Assembly: GCF_003148495.1 (NCBI RefSeq) | Contig: NZ_QGGH01000002.1 | Location: 806,001 to 870,000, forward strand | Source: Mesorhizobium loti | GTDB lineage: Bacteria > Pseudomonadota > Alphaproteobacteria > Rhizobiales > Rhizobiaceae | DNA length: 64,000 bases | Direction: 5' to 3' | Part shown: in pieces, positions 45,985-53,702 of the stretch | Layout: every line of letters starts with the position of its first letter | Numbering within the stretch: the first letter of the stretch is position 1 | Program-made: the position numbers and the translations under genes | Notes under the pieces: model-generated | What the model saw: only the letters and a program-made list of their open reading frames with translations | Database searches by the model: none | Told to the model about the DNA's origin: nothing

Positions 45985-46242
45985 ATGACCATGACAGACG
46001 ATCGTCAGGAACGCATTCGCAACCGCGCGCATCAGATCTGGCTGCAAGAGGGACAGCCGGCCGGACACCATGAGCGCCATTGGCATCAGGCGGCGGCCGA
46101 TGTCGACCAGGAGGATGCCGCGGGGAAGGTAGCCAAAAAGCCAACCAAGAAGGCAGCTGGCGCCGGCAAGGCAAAAGCCGCCCCCAAGGAAACAAAGGCT
46201 ACCACGAAGGCCAGCAAGCCAAAGAAGGCGGCGGCCAAGTAA
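45985..46242 (+). CDS. DUF2934 protein with Lys/Ala-rich tail
   Basis: An 85-residue protein. The N-terminal 40 residues form the DUF2934 unit (RIRNRAHQIWLQEGQPAGHHERHW), a small motif common in rhizobia and of unknown function. The rest is a Lys/Ala tail like that of the histone-like protein at 36166, suggesting nucleic-acid contact. GGAG lies 4 nt before ATG 45985; ATG 45991 is an alternative start. Confidence 0.8.
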   Translation: MTMTDDRQERIRNRAHQIWLQEGQPAGHHERHWHQAAADVDQEDAAGKVAKKPTKKAAGAGKAKAAPKETKATTKASKPKKAAAK

Positions 46243-46329
46243 GGCCCCAGCTATCTCCTCGCTGCTGACCTTTCCGCAGGACATTGACGGCCCTCGTGTT
46301 GCCTTGCGGCAAGGGCAGGCGTTGCGGCG

Positions 46330-47022
46330 TCACGCTGCTGCGGCCACCTTTCGTCCCAGCCCGCCATGCAGGTCGAGGCAGCGGGTGAACCACTGCGCCA
46401 CCACGTCGCCGTCGTCGAGCAGTTGGTAAGGCGAGGCTATGCGCGCCCATTGCAGCGCGCCGAAGACGATATAGTCGGCAAACAGCGGCGAACCGCCACC
46501 GATGAATGGCTGATAGAAGAGCATTGAACGCAAGGGTTCCAGCGAGGCCCTGAAAGTGCCGAGCCCGGCGTCTCGGGCTGCCATCACGTCTTCCAGCCGC
46601 TTGCCGAGACGCTGCTCCCGGTTCTGGCGGAAATAGACGGCGTTTTCCGCGTCCTGCATGGCATGAAGGTCCATGATCGCCGCGGTGGTCACATAGGGAT
46701 GGATGGTCAGTTGCGACCAGCGTTCGATGAAGCGCGCCATCGCCTTGCCGCCTTCACCGCCAAACAGCGTCGGCCGATCCGGATAGGCTTCATCGAGATA
46801 AAGCGCGATGGCGAAGGAATCCGCGACAACCGTCTCGCCGTCGCGGATCACCGGAATGGTTTTCGAAACGCCGCCCTCGACAGTGGGCACCTCGAGAAAG
46901 CGCGTCGGCGCGGTTGATGTGTCGAGCCCCTTGTGGGCAAGCGCCATCGCCACCTTCCAGCAATGCGGGCTGAACGGACGTGTGGTGTCGCGTCCGACGA
47001 GGTCATAGAGCAGAATGGTCAT
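46330..47022 (-). CDS. Glutathione S-transferase family protein
   Basis: A 230-residue GST. The N-terminus (ILLYDLVGRDTTRPFSPHCWKVAMAL) resembles the beta-etherase/LigE-like group, with SPHCWK at the active-site turn and KTIPVIRDGETVVADSFAIA as the cis-proline and glutathione-binding segment. The C-terminal helical domain follows. The substrate is not evident. Divergent from the DinB gene with about 60 bp between. Confidence 0.85.
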   Translation of the reverse strand: MTILLYDLVGRDTTRPFSPHCWKVAMALAHKGLDTSTAPTRFLEVPTVEGGVSKTIPVIRDGETVVADSFAIALYLDEAYPDRPTLFGGEGGKAMARFIERWSQLTIHPYVTTAAIMDLHAMQDAENAVYFRQNREQRLGKRLEDVMAARDAGLGTFRASLEPLRSMLFYQPFIGGGSPLFADYIVFGALQWARIASPYQLLDDGDVVAQWFTRCLDLHGGLGRKVAAAA

Positions 47023-47082
47023 TGGCGGCGGCCCCCTCGCGGGTTAGGTAGGCCCCGCATCGACGCGAGCCGAGGGGAAGCC

Positions 47083-47595
47083 ATGAGACAGCATTTCATG
47101 ATGTTTGCGGCCTATAATCAATGGGCCAATGGCCGCATCTACGATGCGGCCGCCGAGCTCGACGACGAGGAATTCAATCGCAATGTCGGCGCCTTCTTCG
47201 GCTCGATGATGGGCACGCTCAACCACCTGCTGACGGCCGACCGCATCTGGATGAAGCGCTTCACCGGCGAGGGCGACGCGCCGACGACGCTGGACGCTAT
47301 CCTGCATCGCGGGCTGACCGGTCTGCGGATGGCGCGTGAAGCCGAGGACCGGAGGATCATCGATTGGGTCGGCGGCCTCAGCGAGAAGGCGTTGACGGGC
47401 CGCTTCACCTACATGACCGTCTCGGACATGCGCACGGTCTCGCAAAGGCTGGCGCCGGCGCTGGATCATGTATTCAACCACCAGACCCACCATCGCGGCC
47501 AGGCGCATACGATTCTGACCATCCTGGGACGACCAAGCCTGGGGTTGGACCTGATGCTCTTCCAGCGCACCGAAGAGGGCAGGGCTTTCGCCTGA
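47083..47595 (+). CDS. DinB-family protein
   Basis: A 170-residue four-helix-bundle protein of the DinB/YfiT metal-dependent group. Putative metal ligands are the histidine in LNHLLTADRIW (near residue 48) and those in FNHQTHHRGQAHT (about 135-147). ATG 47083 gives MRQHFMMFAAYNQWAN, the usual N-terminus. Members include thiol transferases and DNA-damage-induced proteins of unknown role, so a precise function cannot be assigned. Confidence 0.86.
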   Translation: MRQHFMMFAAYNQWANGRIYDAAAELDDEEFNRNVGAFFGSMMGTLNHLLTADRIWMKRFTGEGDAPTTLDAILHRGLTGLRMAREAEDRRIIDWVGGLSEKALTGRFTYMTVSDMRTVSQRLAPALDHVFNHQTHHRGQAHTILTILGRPSLGLDLMLFQRTEEGRAFA

Positions 47596-47763
47596 TCCCT
47601 GCGACGTTCGGCGGTTGTGAGTCCGAAAGTTTGAAGGCCCCGCGCGGACTATCGCTACATTTTGTGTTGCAGCATCGTCTCTACATCAGGCCACCAATCT
47701 GCAGGCCTCAACTTGCTTCTTGCCGGTCTAATCTCGGCAGACAACCAAATGCTTGCCCGAGAT

Positions 47764-48723
47764 TCAGGCGGCCGTCGAAGCCTCGCCGCTGATTTCGCTG
47801 TCCAGCTGGCACTGCGTCAGAGCCGCTTCCGCCATCACCCACTGCTTGAACAACTGGACCTTGCGAGCGGCAAGGCTCTTTGGGGGAGAGACAAAATACC
47901 AACCCGCCGTATTCGGGTGGTGCACGTCGAAGGGAGCTACCAGCCTTTCGGCGCGGATATCGCTGGCCATATAGGCACGATTGGCCACGGCAAACCCCAA
48001 CCCGGCACTGGCCGCCTCATAGGACATCATGCACGAATCGAAATAGATGCTTTTGGTCTCGCTGAGCACGAAGCTGGCGCCGGCGAAACCAAGCCAGGAT
48101 TGCCAGTTCTGCGTGCAGGTATCGGAATGCAGCAGCGTGAAGTGCCTGAGGTCGTCCGGTGTCACCTTCGACGGCGGTGTGTCGCCGAGAACCTCACGGA
48201 ACAGCTTACGGCTACACACCGGCGTCAGGTCTTCCCGAAACAGCAGATCGGATTGCAGCCCGTTAAAGTGACCGTCGCCATAGCGGATTTCAAGATCGAA
48301 CTCGGAGGTTGTGAACTCATGCGTCGCGTAGGAGGTCGAAACGCGCATCTCGATGTCCGGGTATTGCCGCTGGAACAGCGGTAGGCGCGGAAACAGCCAG
48401 CGTGCCGCGAAGGTCGGCAGCACCGATATCTTCAACACATGTTCCTGCGATTGCCCGGTCGCTTCCATGCTGGCGGCGACGATTCGCTCCAGCGCCTCGC
48501 GAACGCGCGAGACATAGGTCTCGCCCTCCGGCGTCAGCGACACCGCATTGCCGCCACGCTGGAAGATCTTGAAGCGCAGCTGATCCTCAAGACTTTTCAC
48601 GCGCTGACTGACCGCTGAAGCGGTGATAAACTGTTCTTCGCCGGCACGCGTGAAATTCCCGTGCCTCGCAGCACTCTCCACGATTTTAAGCGAATTGAGG
48701 TTGACCTGACTGAGCAGACGCAC
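47764..48723 (-). CDS. LysR-family regulator (GcvA-like)
   Basis: A 319-residue regulator starting at GTG 48723. The N-terminal helix-turn-helix has NFTRAGEEQFITASAVSQRVKSLE; the periplasmic-binding-like effector domain follows, with LPTFAARWLFPRLPLFQRQYP, a GcvA-type signature. It diverges from the 2OG-oxygenase gene across 110 bp that hold an inverted repeat, so it most likely controls that gene and itself. Effector unknown. Confidence 0.88.
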   Translation of the reverse strand: MRLLSQVNLNSLKIVESAARHGNFTRAGEEQFITASAVSQRVKSLEDQLRFKIFQRGGNAVSLTPEGETYVSRVREALERIVAASMEATGQSQEHVLKISVLPTFAARWLFPRLPLFQRQYPDIEMRVSTSYATHEFTTSEFDLEIRYGDGHFNGLQSDLLFREDLTPVCSRKLFREVLGDTPPSKVTPDDLRHFTLLHSDTCTQNWQSWLGFAGASFVLSETKSIYFDSCMMSYEAASAGLGFAVANRAYMASDIRAERLVAPFDVHHPNTAGWYFVSPPKSLAARKVQLFKQWVMAEAALTQCQLDSEISGEASTAA

Positions 48724-48734
48724 GGTTTCGACCT

Positions 48735-48747
48735 TAAGCTTGGCTTA
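48735..48747. promoter_or_regulatory. Candidate LysR binding site
   Basis: TAAGC-TTG-GCTTA, a perfect 13-bp inverted repeat in the spacer between the divergent LysR and oxygenase genes. It contains a T-N11-A frame as LysR sites do, and lies 12 bp from the LysR start codon. Confidence 0.5.
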
Positions 48748-48833
48748 CACTAGCACCAGCATTCCTAATTTTACAGGGGTGGGTGAATTAATCGACTGTT
48801 CACCAAGTGTTGCCCCCCTCCTGGAGAAGTACA

Positions 48834-49667
48834 ATGAACGCCCATACAATCCCCGAACTGCGCTATGCGATGAGCCGTGAAGCCATTATCGGCCATGAGA
48901 CAGCCTGGAAAGTGTCGAGTTTCGGCGTCGCGCAATATCTGCACGGCTATGACCCGGCACTGCTTGCCGCGATCGAGGAGGCTGCTCTGAAACTCAAGGC
49001 CAGCCACGCCGTGCACAAGCACCTCGATCTGACCTTCATCACCGGGGCCGACCGTTTCATCCCCGAGATCAAGGAATTGCTGCATGACAAGCTGCGCCTG
49101 GAGCGGCTGTCCGACATGATGGGCACCAAGCTGGAGCCTTATCCGCTGTCGATCGTCGGCTCGACGGTTACCTTCATGAATCCGAAGGACGGCGCCGTCG
49201 AATGGCATTGCGATGGCGTTCCGGTCACCGAACTCATTCCGCTGTCGATCAGCAACCCGCTGGTCGGCGGCCACCTCGAAATCTTCTGCGATGACTCGGA
49301 AACCGGCCGCGCCATCCTCGAATCCGGCCGCGAGATCCCGCGCAATCGTGTCATGCGCATTGATCACAAGATGAACTACGCGACGCTCGGGCAGTTCCTG
49401 GGCGTCCTGCATCGCACCGCCCCGATCCGGTTCGGCGAGCGCGTCACACTGGTGCTCAACCAGCGCTCGGTGGCCAAACCCTATGTCGACGATAATAGAA
49501 TGTTCTATCTCGCCGCCGACAACGACCACGACCGTGAGTGGGTCAACGAGCTGGCCGAAGATGTCTGGACCAACCAGCTGCCAGCCTATCGCCGGTTCGA
49601 GGCAGAGCATCCGGTACCCGCCCCCGTCGATGCGTCGGTTCCGGGCGGAGCCAGGGAATCATGGTAA
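48834..49667 (+). CDS. Putative Fe(II)/2-oxoglutarate-dependent oxygenase
   Basis: A 277-residue protein from ATG 48834 with a GGAG site. It shows an HxD...H iron triad: His125 and Asp127 (EWHCDGVP) and His193 (GVLHRTAP), with Arg203 ten residues after the distal histidine, the usual place for the 2-oxoglutarate salt bridge. GGHLEIF lies between, as in jelly-roll oxygenases. Regulated probably by the divergent LysR. The downstream DMT exporter suggests that the product is a small exported molecule such as a hydroxylated amino acid; this is inference. Confidence 0.72.
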   Translation: MNAHTIPELRYAMSREAIIGHETAWKVSSFGVAQYLHGYDPALLAAIEEAALKLKASHAVHKHLDLTFITGADRFIPEIKELLHDKLRLERLSDMMGTKLEPYPLSIVGSTVTFMNPKDGAVEWHCDGVPVTELIPLSISNPLVGGHLEIFCDDSETGRAILESGREIPRNRVMRIDHKMNYATLGQFLGVLHRTAPIRFGERVTLVLNQRSVAKPYVDDNRMFYLAADNDHDREWVNELAEDVWTNQLPAYRRFEAEHPVPAPVDASVPGGARESW

Positions 49668-49671
49668 TGAA

Positions 49672-49716
49672 CCATGATCCCGAAAAGTGGGAACCGGTTT
49701 CCGGACAGGATCATGG
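49672..49716. repeat. Palindromic intergenic element spanning the exporter start codon
   Basis: CCATGATCC at 49672-49680 is repeated inverted as GGATCATGG at 49708-49716, around an inner AACCGGTT palindrome. The sequence between (CGAAAAGTGG) resembles CCGAAAAGTGCG in the element at 57636, so these are related. The ATG of the exporter gene at 49713 lies inside the right arm, and the AGGA before it is also repeat sequence. Confidence 0.7.
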
Positions 49717-50639
49717 TCGAACAGCAAAATAGAGTCCCATGCCGGTTGTTTCGGCATGGATCAGGCTCGATATCCGCGCTGGTCTTCGCTGCCGGCGCGG
49801 TTGCATTGTGGTCGACCAATGCGCTGGTCGGCAAATCCCTGCTGGCCAGCCACCCGGTGTCGCAGGTGCAGTTCCTGCAATTTGCGGGCGCTGCACTCGT
49901 CTTCGCCGCCATCCGGCTGATGAGCCGGGAAAGAGCCGCGCCGGTCACGGCCGGGGCCGCGCTCATCTCTCTCGCGGTCGGTTTCATTGGTCTGGTCGGC
50001 ACCATGGTGCTGCAATACATCGCCTTCGCTTCGATGCCGGTGATCGAGGCCAATCTGATGGCCTATACCTGGCCGTTGATGGTCGCGGCGGCGGTCATCG
50101 CCTTGGAGAATCCGCGGCGCCCGGCAGTGCTGGGCCTTGCCGCGGTGGTGGGCTTCATTGGCGTTGCACTGGTGATTTCGGGAGGGCGTAACCAGTCTTG
50201 GCTCCAGGGCGATCTCGTCGGCTATCTCACCGCATTCGGATCCGCACTGTGCATGGCCTTCTATTCGATCATGGTGGGACGGATTGCCACCTCGCCGGAT
50301 CGTCTGTTGCTGCCATCGGCGCTGATCGGCGTCGCCTTGACGTTTCTGTGGTGCGTTCGCGACGGCTTCGCCTGGCCCGTCGGTACGGACCTGGCTCTCG
50401 GCCTCTATCTGGGCGCCGGTCCGATGGGGTTGGGCTATTATTTCTGGTCACGCGCCTTGAAGCTTGAAGGCAGTGGCAGGGTCGCGGTCGTCGCCTATCT
50501 CACGCCGATCGCTTCGACCCTGCTTTTGACCCTGTCCGGTGAACGGATGACGATGACGGCCATTGTCGGAGCCGTCCTCGTCATCGGCAGTTGCGTCGCG
50601 GTCGGTGTGGAACGTTCGGAGGCCGAAAGCCATGTTTGA
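49713..50639 (+). CDS. EamA/DMT-superfamily exporter
   Basis: A 308-residue, 10-helix transporter with two EamA repeats (AVALWSTNALVGKSLL; FIGLVGTMVLQYIAFASMPVIEANLMAYTWPL). ATG 49713 follows AGGA; an ATG at 49674 is also in frame. Both lie in a palindromic repeat. It follows the 2OG-oxygenase by 45 bp and is probably co-transcribed, so it may export the oxygenase product. It overlaps the next small gene by 8 bp. Confidence 0.84.
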   Translation: MVEQQNRVPCRLFRHGSGSISALVFAAGAVALWSTNALVGKSLLASHPVSQVQFLQFAGAALVFAAIRLMSRERAAPVTAGAALISLAVGFIGLVGTMVLQYIAFASMPVIEANLMAYTWPLMVAAAVIALENPRRPAVLGLAAVVGFIGVALVISGGRNQSWLQGDLVGYLTAFGSALCMAFYSIMVGRIATSPDRLLLPSALIGVALTFLWCVRDGFAWPVGTDLALGLYLGAGPMGLGYYFWSRALKLEGSGRVAVVAYLTPIASTLLLTLSGERMTMTAIVGAVLVIGSCVAVGVERSEAESHV

Positions 50640-50835
50640 CGAAAATGAACGTCTGGCCATTCAGGAAGCGCATTGGCTGATCAAGGAGTTTGGCGCTGAG
50701 GCGCCGCTTTACGCCGCGATGAAGGCCGAAAAGGCGATAGAACAAAAGGATTTCGGGCGTTGCGCCCGCTGGAAGCGTATTCTGGAGATATTGGCCGACA
50801 GCCCTGCTGCGAAGTCTGCAAGTTCCAAGTATTAG
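50632..50835 (+). CDS. Small conserved hypothetical protein
   Basis: A 67-residue, soluble, helical protein (ENERLAIQEAHWLIKEFGAEAPLYAAMKAEKAIEQKDFGRCARWKRILEILA). Its ATG lies 8 bp inside the exporter gene in another frame, behind a GGAGGCCGAAAG site, so translation is coupled. No family is recognised and no catalytic residues stand out. Confidence 0.7.
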   Translation: MFDENERLAIQEAHWLIKEFGAEAPLYAAMKAEKAIEQKDFGRCARWKRILEILADSPAAKSASSKY

Positions 50836-50963
50836 ATTTTCTAATTTGCATAGCGCCGATTTCGCATGAAAGCTACTTTTGCCGATTCTTAATTCCTTTT
50901 GAGACTTGGCGGTCCGTTGGGGGACGCGGTTAAAGAGATACATCGACACAAGTCTTCGCTGGG

Positions 50964-51446
50964 GTGGATGATTTTGTCGCAAATAAGGTGAAAGAATTGT
51001 CAAATATCGATGATAAGACCGTTATCGAGCTGACGGCCGATATTGTCTCGGCCTATGTAGGCAACAATCCTCTTCCGGCTTCCGGTCTGCCTGAGTTGAT
51101 TGCCAGCGTCAGTGCTTCGGTCCGCAAGCTCGCTGGTGCAGTTGTCGCGGAAACCCCAAACCTGGTTCCGGCAGTCAATCCGAAGAAGTCGGTGTTTCCC
51201 GACTACATCATCTGCCTTGAGGACGGAAAGAAGTTCAAGTCGCTCAAGCGGCATCTGCGGACCGACTACGGCCTGAGCCCGGACGACTATCGGGCCAAAT
51301 GGGGCTTGCCGCCGGACTATCCGATGGTTGCGCCGAACTACTCGGCGACACGATCGGCGCTGGCAAAGTCGACAGGACTTGGCCGCAAACCGGCAGCAGC
51401 GCCGGCGACTGTCGCCAAGGCGACGAAGCGCAAGGCGACTGCCTGA
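50964..51446 (+). CDS. MucR/Ros-family regulator with incomplete zinc site
   Basis: A 160-residue member of the MucR/Ros family of AT-rich-DNA-binding regulators. The N-terminal oligomerisation part (VIELTADIVSAYVGNNPL) and the DNA-binding part (YIICLEDGKKFKSLKRHLRTDYG, then KWGLPPDYPMVAPNYS) are both present. Of the usual C-x2-C/D-x9-H-x3-H-H ligands, Cys84, Asp87 and His97 are kept, but the last histidines are Asp101-Tyr102. Some Mesorhizobium homologues are known to work without zinc. The start is a GTG at 50964; the upstream DNA is AT-rich, fitting autoregulation. Confidence 0.85.
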   Translation: MDDFVANKVKELSNIDDKTVIELTADIVSAYVGNNPLPASGLPELIASVSASVRKLAGAVVAETPNLVPAVNPKKSVFPDYIICLEDGKKFKSLKRHLRTDYGLSPDDYRAKWGLPPDYPMVAPNYSATRSALAKSTGLGRKPAAAPATVAKATKRKATA

Positions 51447-51512
51447 GCGCTGCCTGCCCGGTAGGCGAGCCACTGTTCGACTGCTTTGACGGCGCCCTCA
51501 TGGGCGTCGTTT

Positions 51513-51549
51513 CAAGACCTTGTGCGGCCAACTGGCCCACAAGGTCTTG
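51513..51549 (+). promoter_or_regulatory. Long hairpin before the ABC-F gene
   Basis: A perfect 12-bp inverted repeat (CAAGACCTTGTG/CACAAGGTCTTG) encloses a second GGCC/GGCC pairing around an AACT loop, giving a 16-bp stem with one bulge. It ends 33 bp before the ABC-F start codon and has no T-run, so it may be a leader structure rather than a simple terminator of the MucR-type gene. Confidence 0.6.
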
Positions 51550-51582
51550 CGAAGCGTTGATGTCCGGTGCAAAAGCGCGGCC

Positions 51583-53460
51583 ATGCTGATCATCAATGAC
51601 CTATCGCTCCGCATGGCCGGACGTTTGCTTCTCGACCATGCCTCGCTGACCTTGCCGGCCGGCACCAAGGCCGGCCTTGTCGGCCGCAACGGCACCGGCA
51701 AGACGACGCTGTTCAAGGCCATCACCGGCGATTTCCCGTCCGAGACAGGCTCGATCAGCCTGCCGAAGAGTACCCGCATCGGCCAGGTGGCGCAGGAAGC
51801 GCCAGGCACCGAGGACCCGCTGATCGAGATCGTCCTCAAGGCCGATCTCGAACGCACGGCGCTGCTCGAAGAGGAAAAGACAGCGACCGATCCGCACCGC
51901 ATCGCCGACATCCATATGCGGCTGGCCGATATCGATGCGCACTCGGCCGAGTCTCGCGCCGCTACCATTCTCGCCGGCCTCGGCTTCGACGACGCGGCGC
52001 AGCGCCGTCCGGCCTCGTCCTTCTCCGGCGGCTGGCGCATGCGCGTGGCACTCGCCGCGGTGCTGTTTGCCGAGCCCGACCTTCTGCTGCTCGACGAGCC
52101 GACCAACTATCTCGATCTCGAAGGCACGCTGTGGCTGGAAAACTACGTGTCGAAATACCCGCACACGGTGCTTTTGATCTCGCATGATCGCGACCTGCTC
52201 AACCGCGCCGTCAATTCGATCGTCCATCTCGATCAGAAGAAGCTGACCTTCTGGCGCGGCGGCTACGACCAGTTCGAGCGTCAATACACCGAGCAGAAGG
52301 AATTGCAGGAAAAGGGCCGGGTCAAGCAGGAAGCCGCCCGCAAGCACATGGAATCCTTCGTCGAACGCTTCCGCGCCAAGGCCTCCAAGGCGAGACAGGC
52401 ACAGTCGCGCATCAAGGCACTGGAAAAGATGAAGCCGATCGCGGCCATCGTGAACGATTCGGTGCGGCCGTTCTCGTTCCCCGAACCGGTCAAGACGGTG
52501 GCCTCGCCGATCGTGGCGCTGAACAACGTCAATGTCGGCTACACCGACGGACAGCCGATCCTCAAGAAGATGACGCTACGCATCGACGCCGACGACCGCA
52601 TCGCGCTGCTCGGCGCCAATGGCAATGGCAAGTCGACCTTCGCCAAATTGCTGTCCGGCCGGCTCAAGCAGGAGAGTGGCACCATGACGGTGGCGCCCGG
52701 GCTGAAGGTGGCGATCTTCGCCCAGCATCAACTCGATGATCTCCGCCCTGACGAAAACGCCTATGAGCATGTCCGCCGGTTGATGCCGGAGGCGCCGGAA
52801 TCGAAGGTGCGCGGCCGCGTCGCCCAGTTCGGCCTCACCACTGAGAAGATGAACACCGCCGCCAAGGATCTGTCGGGCGGTGAGAAGGCGCGGCTGTTGA
52901 TGGGCCTGTCGGCCTTCGAAGGCCCGAACCTGTTCATCCTCGACGAACCGACCAACCATCTCGACATCGACAGCCGCGAATCGCTGATCCATGCGTTGAA
53001 CGAATTTCCCGGCGCCGTCATCCTGATCTCGCACGATCGCCATCTGCTCGAGGCGACCGCCGACCGGCTGTGGCTGGTCAAGGACGGCGCGGTCAACCCG
53101 TATGACGGCGACCTCGAGGACTACAAGACGCTGGTCACCGGCGTGTCCGGCGACCGCCGCGGCAAGCGCGAGGCCGACAAGGCGTCAAAAGCCGATCGCC
53201 GCCGCGATGCGGCCGCACGCCGCGCCGCCTTCGAGCCGCTGGCCAAGGAGATCCGCGCCACCGAGGCGCTGATGGACCGCATCCGCAAGCGCATCGACGG
53301 CATTGAGGACGAGCTGTCCAATCCGGCGGTCTATGAAAAGGATCCCTCGACGGCGACACGGCTGGCCAAGGAGCGATCGCAACTGGCCCAGACGCTGGCC
53401 GGCCACGAGGAAAAGTGGCTGACCATGTCGGCCGAATATGAGGAAGGCACGGCGGAGTGA
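51583..53460 (+). CDS. ABC-F family ATPase
   Basis: Cytosolic tandem-ATPase protein without membrane domains; relatives act on the ribosome E site in translation or antibiotic protection. The 625 residues contain Walker A GRNGTGKTT (34-42), SFSGGWRMR, LLLLDEPTNYLDLE, a linker helix pair rich in Lys/Arg (about 235-290), then the second domain with GANGNGKST, LSGGEKARL and LFILDEPTNHLDID. A C-terminal coiled coil covers about 540-620. ATG 51583 gives the standard MLIINDLSLRMAGRLL start. Closest in layout to YheS/Uup. Confidence 0.92.
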   Translation: MLIINDLSLRMAGRLLLDHASLTLPAGTKAGLVGRNGTGKTTLFKAITGDFPSETGSISLPKSTRIGQVAQEAPGTEDPLIEIVLKADLERTALLEEEKTATDPHRIADIHMRLADIDAHSAESRAATILAGLGFDDAAQRRPASSFSGGWRMRVALAAVLFAEPDLLLLDEPTNYLDLEGTLWLENYVSKYPHTVLLISHDRDLLNRAVNSIVHLDQKKLTFWRGGYDQFERQYTEQKELQEKGRVKQEAARKHMESFVERFRAKASKARQAQSRIKALEKMKPIAAIVNDSVRPFSFPEPVKTVASPIVALNNVNVGYTDGQPILKKMTLRIDADDRIALLGANGNGKSTFAKLLSGRLKQESGTMTVAPGLKVAIFAQHQLDDLRPDENAYEHVRRLMPEAPESKVRGRVAQFGLTTEKMNTAAKDLSGGEKARLLMGLSAFEGPNLFILDEPTNHLDIDSRESLIHALNEFPGAVILISHDRHLLEATADRLWLVKDGAVNPYDGDLEDYKTLVTGVSGDRRGKREADKASKADRRRDAAARRAAFEPLAKEIRATEALMDRIRKRIDGIEDELSNPAVYEKDPSTATRLAKERSQLAQTLAGHEEKWLTMSAEYEEGTAE

Positions 53461-53660
53461 GTGTGTCGAAGGAATCTTGGCTTGGGGCTGCGAAGGTTTT
53501 GGCGATCAATCCCGGGGCTGTCGTAAAATGTCCTGAATGCGGAGAAGGCAATCTGGTTACCGTCGACGCCGGCGCAGGGGCCGCGCATGTAGAACGCCAT
53601 ATGCATTGCCCAAAATGCGGTGCCTACAATGCGCTCTTCAAGCGAACTGACGGCGTGTAA
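53457..53660 (+). CDS. Small zinc-ribbon protein
   Basis: A 67-residue protein with two CPxCG knuckles, CPECGEGN and CPKCGAYN, about 25 residues apart, forming a probable four-cysteine zinc ribbon. It starts with GTG at 53457 in a 4-nt overlap with the ABC-F stop; a second GTG is at 53463. Coupling to the ABC-F gene hints at a translation-linked role, but no family function is known to me. Confidence 0.68.
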   Translation: MSVSKESWLGAAKVLAINPGAVVKCPECGEGNLVTVDAGAGAAHVERHMHCPKCGAYNALFKRTDGV

Positions 53661-53702
53661 CTGGCCCTACACGTCACGCCCGAAAGCCGTTAGACAAGTG
53701 CC

